Part shown: positions 6,312 through 13,171 of the stretch, piece after piece
Position numbering within the stretch: position 1 is the first letter of the stretch
How the letters are laid out: each line of letters opens with the position of its first letter
Assembly (NCBI GenBank): GCA_011052285.1
Contig: DRJH01000151.1
Span: 1-13,559, forward strand
Direction: 5' to 3'
From: Gammaproteobacteria bacterium
GTDB taxonomy: Bacteria; Pseudomonadota; Gammaproteobacteria; Arenicellales; DRJH01
Length of the DNA: 13,559 nucleotides
Program-made: the position numbers and the translations under genes
Notes under the pieces: generated by a model
Told to the model about the DNA's origin: nothing
The model's database searches: none
What the model saw: the letters and a program-made list of their open reading frames with translations, nothing else

Positions 6312-7219
6312 AATCGAGTCGTACAGCTGAATATGCGCTGTTGGTACTGCTGGCAACGATCTGGAGTAGCTCCTTCCTGATGATCAAGATTGCTCTGATT
6401 ACAGTGACACCCGTGACATTAGCTGCTGGTCGCATGTTGCTGGCCAGCATTGTACTGTTGGCTATCTTGTTTCTTCAAGGTCAACGCCTGCCACAAACGG
6501 GCAAAGTGTGGGGTCAGTGTGTTTTTGTGGGCCTGTTCAGCAATGCCCTGCCATTTTTTCTCATCGCTTGGGGTGAGCAATACATCAACAGTGGCAACGC
6601 TGCAATCATGATGGCAATTATGCCAGTACTGGTGCCGACACTGGCACATTTTTTTATCGCTGAGGAGCAATTGACACCTCACAAATTTCTCGGTATTGCC
6701 TTGGGGTTCACCGGCCTTTTGGTACTGGTTGGTTTTGAGGCCCTGGCAGGACTCTCACAACAGGTTACCGGACTGTTGGCCGTTTTGTTGGGCACAATAT
6801 GTTATTCGACAACAACAATATTTGTACGCCGATATGTCAAACAGACGGGTATTGTGATGTCAGCCGGGTCGATCCTGGTCGGTACTATCCTGTTGTTACT
6901 GGCCGCGTTTGTTGTTGAACAGCCGTCACAACTCAGGCCCAGCCTGCAGGCATTTGCCGCAATCGGTATTCTTGGTGTATTCGCCACTGCGTTGGCAACA
7001 CTGTTGTATTTTCGACTCATTCGCTCTGTCGGAGCGACGGTCTTTTCCCAGATCAACTACCTGATTCCGGTGTTGGGTGTATATTGGGGGTCGTTAGTTT
7101 TGCATGAGCGCCCGGGTTGGAATGCCCTGCTGGCATTGCTACTCATTATCTGTGGTGTTGCTTTGGTCAGTAGACCACAAAAAAGCCCTCGAATGGCTGC
7201 AGATGTGTCATCAGAGTGA
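6308..7219 (+). CDS. EamA-domain (DMT superfamily) transporter
   Basis: An inner-membrane protein of 303 residues with about ten transmembrane helices in two tandem EamA repeats (roughly 10-136 and 150-285). The first begins with YALLVLLATIWSSSFLMIK, and the pattern ATIWSSSFLMIKIAL with Pro35 is typical. A matching FSQINYLIPVLGVYWG appears in the second half. Members export amino acids, nucleobases or other metabolites (RhaT/YdcZ-type drug/metabolite superfamily); the substrate cannot be told from sequence. I chose ATG 6308 because the hydrophobic repeat begins right after it. An in-frame ATG at 6260 has no ribosome site. ATG 6308 itself lacks one too, but overlaps the stop of a six-codon frame that has one (see separate entry). 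Single-gene unit divergent from the amidohydrolase-like gene. Confidence 0.87.
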   Translation: MKSSRTAEYALLVLLATIWSSSFLMIKIALITVTPVTLAAGRMLLASIVLLAILFLQGQRLPQTGKVWGQCVFVGLFSNALPFFLIAWGEQYINSGNAAIMMAIMPVLVPTLAHFFIAEEQLTPHKFLGIALGFTGLLVLVGFEALAGLSQQVTGLLAVLLGTICYSTTTIFVRRYVKQTGIVMSAGSILVGTILLLLAAFVVEQPSQLRPSLQAFAAIGILGVFATALATLLYFRLIRSVGATVFSQINYLIPVLGVYWGSLVLHERPGWNALLALLLIICGVALVSRPQKSPRMAADVSSE

Positions 7220-7265
7220 GTATTCCGGTAAGGGTTGTTGCGTTAAGAGATCAATTGGCAGTTTG

Positions 7266-7274
7266 TGCTACAAT
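7266..7274 (+). promoter_or_regulatory. Candidate extended -10 promoter of the liv operon
   Basis: TGCTACAAT combines an extended -10 element (TGC) with TACAAT, a five-of-six match to the sigma-70 -10 box. No clear -35 hexamer lies 16-18 bp upstream, which extended -10 promoters can tolerate. It is 159 bp before the livH start, so the transcript would begin with a leader that contains hairpin copy E. Confidence 0.5.
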
Positions 7275-7334
7275 CGCCACCGATTTTAGGTCGAAGAGTC
7301 CTCGCACAAGCTTTTACATTTAAATGAGGAGCTG

Positions 7335-7377
7335 GGAGGTTGCCCGAGAAGAGGTTCTCTATTCTCGGATAGCCTCC
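7335..7377 (+). repeat. 43-bp hairpin, copy E of the repeat family, in the liv leader
   Basis: The arm starting GGAGGTTGCCCGAGAAGAG (7335-7353) pairs with the arm ending CTCGGATAGCCTCC (7359-7377), leaving a loop of about five bases. I count about 17 paired positions of 19, including two G-T pairs, with C-A and G-A mismatches. There is no T-run after it, so it is not a normal intrinsic terminator. It lies between the candidate promoter and the livH ribosome site. Confidence 0.78.
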
Positions 7378-7432
7378 TGGGCAATACCCGCATAAGGCAG
7401 TCATAGTGGCTGGTCTGGGGCAAGGAGGAGAT

Positions 7433-8347
7433 GTGGAGTATTTCGTTCAGCAATTAATCAATGGGGTTACCCTGGGCTCAATTTATGGCCTGATCGCGAT
7501 CGGCTATACCATGGTCTATGGCATTATCGGCATGATCAATTTTGCTCATGGCGATATTTTCATGGTGGGCTCGTTCATAGCGCTGATGACATTTATTGCG
7601 CTCGGTATTCTCGGCGGTATCTGGTTGCCATTGGCGCTACTGGTCACGCTACTGGTTACCATGGTGATCACTGCAGCATACGGATGGACGGTTGAACGAC
7701 TGGCTTATCGGCCCCTGCGTGGTTCGTTTCGCCTGGCTCCATTGATTTCAGCTATCGGTATGTCGATCTTTCTGCAAAACTACGTGCAGTTACTGCAAGG
7801 TGCCCGGGTACGACCGTTACAGCCGGTTATTGAAGGTCATTTCATATTGATGAAATCCGCGCATTTTTCTGTTGTACTTAGTTATATGCAGATCACCATC
7901 GTTCTGGTAACTGTCATCCTGATGGCAATTTTTGCAACGTTGATATCGAAAACGGCGCTGGGTCGGGCGCAGCGAGCTTGTGAGCAGGACAGCCTGATGG
8001 CCTCATTACTCGGCATCAATGTGGACCGCACGATTTCTCTGACCTTTATCATTGGCTCATTACTGGCTGCGGTAGCCGGGATGCTGTTTTTGCTTTACTA
8101 CGGGGTTATTGATTTTTACATCGGGTTTCTGGCCGGCATGAAGGCATTTACTGCGGCGGTACTTGGTGGCATCGGCTCCCTGCCAGGCGCCATGCTCGGT
8201 GGCCTGATCATCGGCTTGATCGAAACCTTTTGGTCCGCCTATTTCACCATTGAATATAAGGATGTTGCCGCATTCTCGGTACTGGTACTGGTACTGATCT
8301 TTTTTCCCACCGGATTACTGGGGCAGCCGGAAGTGGAAAAGGTTTGA
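7433..8347 (+). CDS. livH: Branched-chain amino acid ABC transporter permease LivH
   Basis: One of two inner-membrane permease subunits of an HAAT-type importer for leucine, isoleucine, valine or related amino acids. The 304-residue protein has about eight hydrophobic helices. Motifs: NGVTLGSIYGLIAIGYTMVY near the start (10-29), GMINFAHGDIFMVG (33-46), the ERLAYRPLRG motif (88-97), and the cytoplasmic EAA-like coupling loop GRAQRACEQDSLMASLLGIN (177-196), which contacts an ATPase. I chose GTG 7433 because AAGGAGG sits four bases before it and MEYFVQQLINGVTLGSIYGL is the usual family beginning. Another GTG at 7406 would add nine residues with only a weak site. It is first in the operon; livM starts 16 bp after its stop. 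Confidence 0.93.
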   Translation: MEYFVQQLINGVTLGSIYGLIAIGYTMVYGIIGMINFAHGDIFMVGSFIALMTFIALGILGGIWLPLALLVTLLVTMVITAAYGWTVERLAYRPLRGSFRLAPLISAIGMSIFLQNYVQLLQGARVRPLQPVIEGHFILMKSAHFSVVLSYMQITIVLVTVILMAIFATLISKTALGRAQRACEQDSLMASLLGINVDRTISLTFIIGSLLAAVAGMLFLLYYGVIDFYIGFLAGMKAFTAAVLGGIGSLPGAMLGGLIIGLIETFWSAYFTIEYKDVAAFSVLVLVLIFFPTGLLGQPEVEKV

Positions 8348-8363
8348 GGCGGAGACTTAACCC

Positions 8364-9698
8364 ATGCAGAATACACCACAAAGAGCAGTGAACTGGTCCC
8401 GCATCGTCAAAGAATCACTGGTAGCGGGTTTGATTGCACTAGTGCTGTTTTTTGAGCTGGTCGGGGTGCGGGTTGTGGATAACCCCGGTGGTCTTGGCCT
8501 TAGAAGCCGCTGGTTATGGTTGTTGATTGCTGTTGTCGCGACTGCAGTAGGTCGATTATTGCTGGCCTGGAGGCGCGAGATTCTGAACAACAGGCCTGTT
8601 GCTGATTTGGGTTTGACCGCGAGCGATAGCGGGAAGAGCGACTCACGTATACAAATATTCACCCGCTATGTGGCACCGTTATTGATTGCTTTTGCCCTGA
8701 CTCTGCCGATGATGCCGTTTGCTAACCGCTATATTGTCGATATCGCAACTTTGGTTCTGACCTATGTCATGTTGGGTTGGGGCCTTAATATTGTTGTCGG
8801 CCTCGCTGGACTGCTGGATCTGGGTTATGTGGCTTTTTATGCGGTCGGAGCGTATTCCTACGCGCTGTTGTCCACTCAGCTGGGTTGGTCATTCTGGGTC
8901 AGCCTGCCGTTGGCGGGTTTGCTTGCAGCCAGTTTCGGTATTCTGCTGGGTTTTCCGGTATTGCGCCTGCGTGGCGACTATCTGGCTATCGTGACCTTGG
9001 GTTTTGGTGAAATCGTTCGCATCATTCTGCTTAACTGGTACACCTTTACCAATGGCCCGGATGGTATCAGCGGGATACCCCGCCCCAGTTTTTTTGGACT
9101 GCCTTTCAAACGTCACGTTCCTGAAGGTACAGATAGTTTCAGCTCCTTCTTCGGGCTGGACTACTCTTCCATGCATCGGATCATTTTTCTGTACTACCTG
9201 ATTCTGTTGCTGGCTTTGCTGACCAATTTCTTTACCTTGCGGATTCGCAGGTTGCCGATTGGACGGGCCTGGGAAGCCTTGCGGGAAGATGAAATTGCCT
9301 CCCGGTCACTGGGTATTAATCCAACCAATACCAAGCTTTCCGGTTTCGCCATCGGCGCCATGTTTGCCGGTTTTGCAGGCTCATTTTTCGCTACCCGCCA
9401 GGGCTTCGTCAGTCCGGAAAGTTTTACCTTTATCGAATCAGCAGTTATTTTGTCGATTGTGGTGCTCGGTGGTATGGGCAGTCAGATCGGTGTGGTGCTG
9501 GCTGCTGTGCTGCTGATCGGTGGTACTGAGATGTTTCGTTCTCTGGCGGATTTTCGAATGCTGGCCTTCGGTGCCTTGATGGTGGCGATCATGGTCTGGA
9601 AGCCACGCGGTCTGTTGTCCAACCGTGAGCCGACGGTACGACTTGCTGATCACCCGGAGGAGCCATCACCTGATTTGGTAGCGGAACAAAAGTCATGA
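8364..9698 (+). CDS. livM: Branched-chain amino acid ABC transporter permease LivM
   Basis: Second permease subunit, 444 residues. It is the long LivM type, with an N-terminal pair of hydrophobic segments (about 17-34 and 49-68) and a polar linker (70-98) ahead of the common permease core, similar to E. coli LivM (425). Core features: NIVVGLAGLLDLGYVAFYAVGA (142-163), PVLRLRGDYLAIVTLGFGEI (198-217), GPDGISGI (231-238), and the ATPase-coupling loop GRAWEALREDEIASRSLGIN (300-319). The C-terminal tail is acidic and probably cytoplasmic. ATG 8364 follows GGAG at about nine bases. Its TGA overlaps the livG ATG by four bases (ATGA), implying translational coupling. Confidence 0.93.
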   Translation: MQNTPQRAVNWSRIVKESLVAGLIALVLFFELVGVRVVDNPGGLGLRSRWLWLLIAVVATAVGRLLLAWRREILNNRPVADLGLTASDSGKSDSRIQIFTRYVAPLLIAFALTLPMMPFANRYIVDIATLVLTYVMLGWGLNIVVGLAGLLDLGYVAFYAVGAYSYALLSTQLGWSFWVSLPLAGLLAASFGILLGFPVLRLRGDYLAIVTLGFGEIVRIILLNWYTFTNGPDGISGIPRPSFFGLPFKRHVPEGTDSFSSFFGLDYSSMHRIIFLYYLILLLALLTNFFTLRIRRLPIGRAWEALREDEIASRSLGINPTNTKLSGFAIGAMFAGFAGSFFATRQGFVSPESFTFIESAVILSIVVLGGMGSQIGVVLAAVLLIGGTEMFRSLADFRMLAFGALMVAIMVWKPRGLLSNREPTVRLADHPEEPSPDLVAEQKS

Positions 9699-10564
9699 AT
9701 GGAACTCCGGAGGATCAACCCGTTCTGCTGCAGGTGGAGCACCTGACCATGAAGTTCGGTGGTCTGACGGCGATTGATGATGTTTCGTTCACTGCCAAGG
9801 CGGGGGAAATCACTGCCATCATCGGCCCTAATGGTGCTGGCAAGACGACTATTTTCAATTGTCTTACCGGCTTTTATTCGCCTACATACGGTCGTTTAGG
9901 TCTACATCATTCGGATAGTGAGTTTTTACTCGAGCGTATGGAAGGTTTTCGTATTACCCAGCAAGCGCATGTGGCAAGGACATTTCAAAATATCCGTCTA
10001 TTCGGTGCCATGTCGGTGTTGGAAAATTTGATTGTGGCGCAGCATAATGTATTGATGCGGGCATCGAAACTCAGTTTCGCCGGATTGTTGGGGATGAAAG
10101 GGTATCGGCAGGCTGAAAAAGAGGCCATCAATAAGGCGCGCTATTGGTTACAGCGGACCGGTTTGTTGGAATACGCCGACCAGGATGCTGCCAACCTGCC
10201 CTATGGTGCACAGCGACGGCTCGAAATTGCCCGTGCCATGTGTACCAGGCCGGCCCTGCTGTGCCTGGATGAACCCGCTGCTGGGTTGAATCCCAAAGAG
10301 TCTTCAGAGCTTAATGCGTTATTAAATTATATTAAAAATGAACATCAGGTAGGATTGTTGCTGATTGAGCATGATATGAGCGTAGTAATGGAAATATCTG
10401 ACCATATCGTTGTGCTCGATTATGGTCGCAAGATTTCAGACGGTACACCTGTAATGGTTGCGAATGATCCAGTGGTTATTCGTGCTTATCTGGGTGAAGA
10501 TGAAGATTCACAGCTTCCTCAAAAGATTGCTGAAGATTTGCCAGGAGTGAGACAGGATGCTTAA
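9695..10564 (+). CDS. livG: Branched-chain amino acid ABC transporter ATPase LivG
   Basis: Cytoplasmic ATP-binding subunit, 289 residues, that forms a heterodimer with LivF to power the importer. Walker A GPNGAGKT (44-51), Q-loop TFQNIRLF (Gln98), family-type signature LPYGAQRRLEIARA (168-181, with PYGAQ in place of LSGGQ as usual in LivG), Walker B LLCLDEP (188-194) and switch His226 in IEHDMSVV are all intact. A LivG-typical insertion (about 68-92, ERMEGFRITQQ) precedes the Q-loop. The acidic tail (268-289) makes it about 30 residues longer than E. coli LivG. Start is fixed by the ATGA overlap with livM; its end overlaps livF by eight bases. Confidence 0.94.
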   Translation: MNGTPEDQPVLLQVEHLTMKFGGLTAIDDVSFTAKAGEITAIIGPNGAGKTTIFNCLTGFYSPTYGRLGLHHSDSEFLLERMEGFRITQQAHVARTFQNIRLFGAMSVLENLIVAQHNVLMRASKLSFAGLLGMKGYRQAEKEAINKARYWLQRTGLLEYADQDAANLPYGAQRRLEIARAMCTRPALLCLDEPAAGLNPKESSELNALLNYIKNEHQVGLLLIEHDMSVVMEISDHIVVLDYGRKISDGTPVMVANDPVVIRAYLGEDEDSQLPQKIAEDLPGVRQDA

Positions 10565-11273
10565 AGTAGTCGGCGTACAAACCTACTATGGGAAAATCCA
10601 TGCGCTCCGTGGTGTTGATTTACAGGTCAATGAGGGAGAAATCGTTTCTTTGATCGGCGCCAACGGAGCCGGCAAATCAACACTGCTGATGACGATTTGT
10701 GGCAACCCCCGTGCTGCGGGTGGCAGTATTCATTTTCTGGGCCAGGATATTTCTCGTCTGACTACGGATCGGATTGTGCGCCAGGGAATTGCCCAGTCGC
10801 CAGAGGGACGCCGTATTTTCCCGCGTATGACGGTGCTGGAAAATTTGATGATGGGTGCGCTGACCAGTGAACCATCCTATTTCGATAACGACCTGGAGCG
10901 GGTTACCGACTTGTTTCCAATCCTCAAGGAAAGGGCCAGCCAGAAGGGCGGCACACTATCGGGAGGCGAACAGCAGATGTTGGCCATTGGTCGTGCCCTG
11001 ATGGGTCGCCCCAAGATGCTGCTGCTTGATGAGCCTTCGCTGGGCTTGGCACCGTTGGTAGTCAAGCAGATATTTCAGGTAATCGAACAGATTAACAAAG
11101 AGGATGGGGTTACCATTTTATTGGTGGAACAGAATGCATTTCACGCCTTGCGTCTGGCCAGTCGAGGTTATGTTATGGTCAATGGCCGGATTACATTGTC
11201 TGGTGGTGGAGAGGAGTTGCTTAATAACCCGGAAGTCCGCTCAGCTTATCTTGAGGGAGGTGCTAAGGTATGA
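10557..11273 (+). CDS. livF: Branched-chain amino acid ABC transporter ATPase LivF
   Basis: Second ATP-binding subunit, 238 residues, normal length. Walker A GANGAGKST (34-42), Q-loop in IAQSPEGRRIF (Gln80), signature LSGGEQQ (134-140) and Walker B MLLLDEPSLGLAP (154-166) are intact. As in LivF proteins generally, the switch position reads LVEQN rather than His. ATG 10557 overlaps the last eight bases of livG, and its TGA overlaps the next start as ATGA. Translation of the whole cluster is therefore tightly coupled. Confidence 0.94.
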   Translation: MLKVVGVQTYYGKIHALRGVDLQVNEGEIVSLIGANGAGKSTLLMTICGNPRAAGGSIHFLGQDISRLTTDRIVRQGIAQSPEGRRIFPRMTVLENLMMGALTSEPSYFDNDLERVTDLFPILKERASQKGGTLSGGEQQMLAIGRALMGRPKMLLLDEPSLGLAPLVVKQIFQVIEQINKEDGVTILLVEQNAFHALRLASRGYVMVNGRITLSGGGEELLNNPEVRSAYLEGGAKV

Positions 11274-11614
11274 ACTGGTCGCTATTTATTGGTATGACCT
11301 TGCTGGTGGTGGGTTCCGCGTCCTGGATGATGGGTCGGGCTGTTGCCAATAATTGGAGTTCCTGGAAGCAGGTACTCGGTTACAGTCTGTTATTGGGGCT
11401 GGTCGACCGTTTTCTACTCTACGCTCTGTATCAGCAAGAACTGTTATCTGTCAGCAGGTATCTGCTTGATACGTCGGTTATTTTGCTGATTGGGTTGGTT
11501 AGTTTCCGAATCAGCCGTGTTAGCAAGATGGTGAAACAGTACCCTTGGCTATATCAAAAGTCGAGTTGGTTCTCCTGGCGTGATCTTGATCGTCACGAAA
11601 AAACGTCGGGCTGA
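11270..11614 (+). CDS. Small membrane protein of the liv cluster, DUF6867-like
   Basis: A 114-residue protein with three hydrophobic segments (about 5-24, 36-56 and 64-82) and a short basic, Trp/Tyr-rich tail. The pattern of a first helix ending in MGRA, then WKQVLGY, LLGLVDRFLLYALY, YLLDTSVILLIGLVSFR and MVKQYPWLY resembles the uncharacterised DUF6867 family. As I recall, that family is found at the end of liv-type operons, especially in Alphaproteobacteria; the assignment is from memory of the pattern. It overlaps livF by four bases (ATGA), so it is surely expressed with the transporter. An accessory or assembly role is inference only. Confidence 0.75.
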   Translation: MNWSLFIGMTLLVVGSASWMMGRAVANNWSSWKQVLGYSLLLGLVDRFLLYALYQQELLSVSRYLLDTSVILLIGLVSFRISRVSKMVKQYPWLYQKSSWFSWRDLDRHEKTSG

Positions 11615-11639
11615 TTCCACTTTGCGGAGGTAGCAGCTG

Positions 11640-11648
11640 TGCTAGAAT
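11640..11648 (+). promoter_or_regulatory. Candidate extended -10 promoter of the livK-type gene
   Basis: TGCTAGAAT is an extended -10 (TGC) plus TAGAAT, five of six. A weak -35 TTTGCG (11621-11626) lies 16 bp upstream. The surrounding TGTGCTAGAATC closely resembles TGTGCTACAATC of the livH promoter candidate. It lies 75 bp before the binding-protein start, consistent with separate, stronger expression of the periplasmic component. Confidence 0.45.
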
Positions 11649-11685
11649 CACCGCCGTGGTTTATCTGAACTATTAGGTTGTTTTC

Positions 11686-11699
11686 GTAACTGTTGTTAC
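11686..11699. promoter_or_regulatory. Small inverted repeat in the livK leader
   Basis: GTAAC-TGTT-GTTAC is a perfect five-base inverted repeat 24 bp before the livK-type start codon. It could be an operator half-site pair or a short mRNA hairpin. It also sits in the spacer of a weaker alternative promoter (TTGTTT at 11678, TATTTA at 11701). Short enough to be chance. Confidence 0.25.
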
Positions 11700-11722
11700 C
11701 TATTTAATATGAGGAGTGAATT

Positions 11723-12826
11723 ATGATTGCCAATAAAAAGTTGCTGGTGTCAGCAGCTATAGCCGGGATCTTCAGCCTGGGTACCGCCCAAGCTGACATC
11801 CAGATAGCGACTGCAGGGCCCATGACTGGGCAGTATGCCAGCTTCGGTGCCCAGATGAAGGCGGGTGCCGAGCAGGCAGTAGCCGATATCAATAAGGCCG
11901 GCGGTGTGCTGGGTCAGAAACTGGTATTGAACATCGGTGATGATGCCTGCGACCCCAAGCAGGCTGTGGCAGTAGCTAACCAGATGGTCAACAAGGGTGT
12001 CGTATTCATGGCCGGGCATTTTTGCTCCGGGTCTTCGATTCCAGCATCCAAGGTCTATGAGGAAGAAGGAATTCTAATGATTTCCCCGGCTTCAACCAAT
12101 CCTAAATTGACCGATGAAGGTGGTAATACCGTGTTCCGCGTCTGCGGTCGTGATGATCAGCAGGGTAAGGTAGCCGGCCAGTATCTGGCGAAACATTATG
12201 CCGGCAAGAATATTGCCATTATTCAGGATAAGACCGCTTATGGTAAAGGTCTTGCGGATGAAACCCGTTCTGCACTGCATGCGGCCGGTGGCAAAGAGAA
12301 GATGTACGAGGCGTATACTGCCGGTGAAAAAGACTATTCGGCTCTTGTCTCCAAGCTCAAAAAAGCCAATATCGATGTGCTGTATGTTGGGGGTTATCAT
12401 ACCGAGGCCGGCTTGATTGTACGGCAGATGCGTGCTCAGGGTATGAAGACCCAGCTGATTTCCGGTGATGCCCTGGTGACCAGTGAGTACTGGTCTATCA
12501 CCGGCAAAGCGGGGGAAGGCACCTTGATGACGTTCAGTCCCGACCCGCGTAAAAATCCGTCTGCAGCACCCGTAGTCAAGGCCTTCCGTGACAAGGGCAT
12601 CGAGCCGGAAGGCTATGTGCTCTATACCTATGCCGCAGTTCAGACTTTTGCTCAAGCTGCTGAAAAGGCCGGATCCACAAAGGCGGATGCACTTGCAAAG
12701 GTGTTGCACAGCAAGCAGTTTAACACCGTCATCGGTAAAATCGGCTTTGACAGCAAGGGCGATGTGACGGCACCTGGTTATGTTTTCTACGAATGGAAGA
12801 ATGGAAAATACGATTACGCCAATTAA
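11723..12826 (+). CDS. livK: Branched-chain amino acid ABC transporter periplasmic binding protein (LivK/BraC type)
   Basis: Periplasmic receptor of 367 residues that delivers ligand to LivHMGF. A signal peptide is clear: basic KK at 5-6, hydrophobic 7-19, and cleavage after AQA (24). The mature protein begins DIQIATAGPMTGQYASFGAQ, the typical Peripla_BP_6 start. Cys76 (DDACDPKQ) and Cys101 (GHFCSGSS) match the disulfide pair of LivJ/LivK. The ligand-site Ser/Thr region GILMISPASTNPKLT (116-130) and the later YVLYTYAAVQ are also conserved. ATG 11723 follows GAGGAG. It lies 108 bp after the DUF6867-like gene with its own probable promoter and is followed by a terminator. Ligand could be branched-chain amino acids or another amino acid or amide; sequence alone does not decide. 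Confidence 0.92.
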   Translation: MIANKKLLVSAAIAGIFSLGTAQADIQIATAGPMTGQYASFGAQMKAGAEQAVADINKAGGVLGQKLVLNIGDDACDPKQAVAVANQMVNKGVVFMAGHFCSGSSIPASKVYEEEGILMISPASTNPKLTDEGGNTVFRVCGRDDQQGKVAGQYLAKHYAGKNIAIIQDKTAYGKGLADETRSALHAAGGKEKMYEAYTAGEKDYSALVSKLKKANIDVLYVGGYHTEAGLIVRQMRAQGMKTQLISGDALVTSEYWSITGKAGEGTLMTFSPDPRKNPSAAPVVKAFRDKGIEPEGYVLYTYAAVQTFAQAAEKAGSTKADALAKVLHSKQFNTVIGKIGFDSKGDVTAPGYVFYEWKNGKYDYAN

Positions 12827-12863
12827 GTAAGTGGCTGTATGAGTCAATGTAGTTGCTGAAAAG

Positions 12864-12889
12864 CCCGGCATTCGTGCCGGGTTTTTTTT
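12864..12889 (+). terminator. Rho-independent terminator after the livK-type gene
   Basis: A perfect seven-base stem CCCGGCA/TGCCGGG with a TTCG tetraloop is followed by eight T residues and preceded by AAAAG. It lies 37 bp after the stop codon and should end liv transcription before the aapJ gene. Confidence 0.93.
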
Positions 12890-12898
12890 CGAATATAG

Positions 12899-12914
12899 TG
12901 ACACGGTTGTTGCT
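12899..12914 (+). promoter_or_regulatory. Possible sigma-54 (RpoN) promoter upstream of aapJ
   Basis: TGACACGGTTGTTGCT matches the -24/-12 consensus TGGCACG-N4-TTGCT in spacing and at all but one listed position: the second G of the -24 GG is A. That base is usually strongly conserved, so activity is uncertain. Nitrogen-controlled amino-acid uptake genes often use sigma-54. The rest of the 345-bp gap to aapJ holds the terminator, a weak inverted repeat TTGCT/AGCAA near 12982-13006, and a strong ribosome site at 13057. Confidence 0.25.
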
Positions 12915-13171
12915 TTACAGTGACTGGATTCCACGAATCGATATAGAGTTGCTACCATTTGGCTGTTCACAGCTTCAAAATTTGCTATTTTGTGCAAAAA
13001 AGCAACAGAATGGCTCTTGTTAAGAAAGCCTTCCTTGTGTACGCTTAGCAGGCCAAAGGAGGGCAGATGAGTAGGCAGTCGCTGGCGTCAGTGTATACAG
13101 TGATGCTGGATATCAACGTCCGCCCAGGTCATAAAGTGCATTTAATAGTTAATGAATCAAGAGGATATTCC

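Noticed and set aside
6157..6450. Longer N-terminus for the amidohydrolase-like gene (ATG 6450)
   Set aside because: It crosses half-repeat D and overlaps the divergent EamA gene; the extra residues show no family similarity, while TTG 6156 has a well-placed ribosome site.
12092..12997. Long open frame (301 codons) on the minus strand across the livK-type gene
   Set aside because: It is antisense to a clearly recognised binding-protein gene, crosses its terminator, has no ribosome site and resembles no protein I know.
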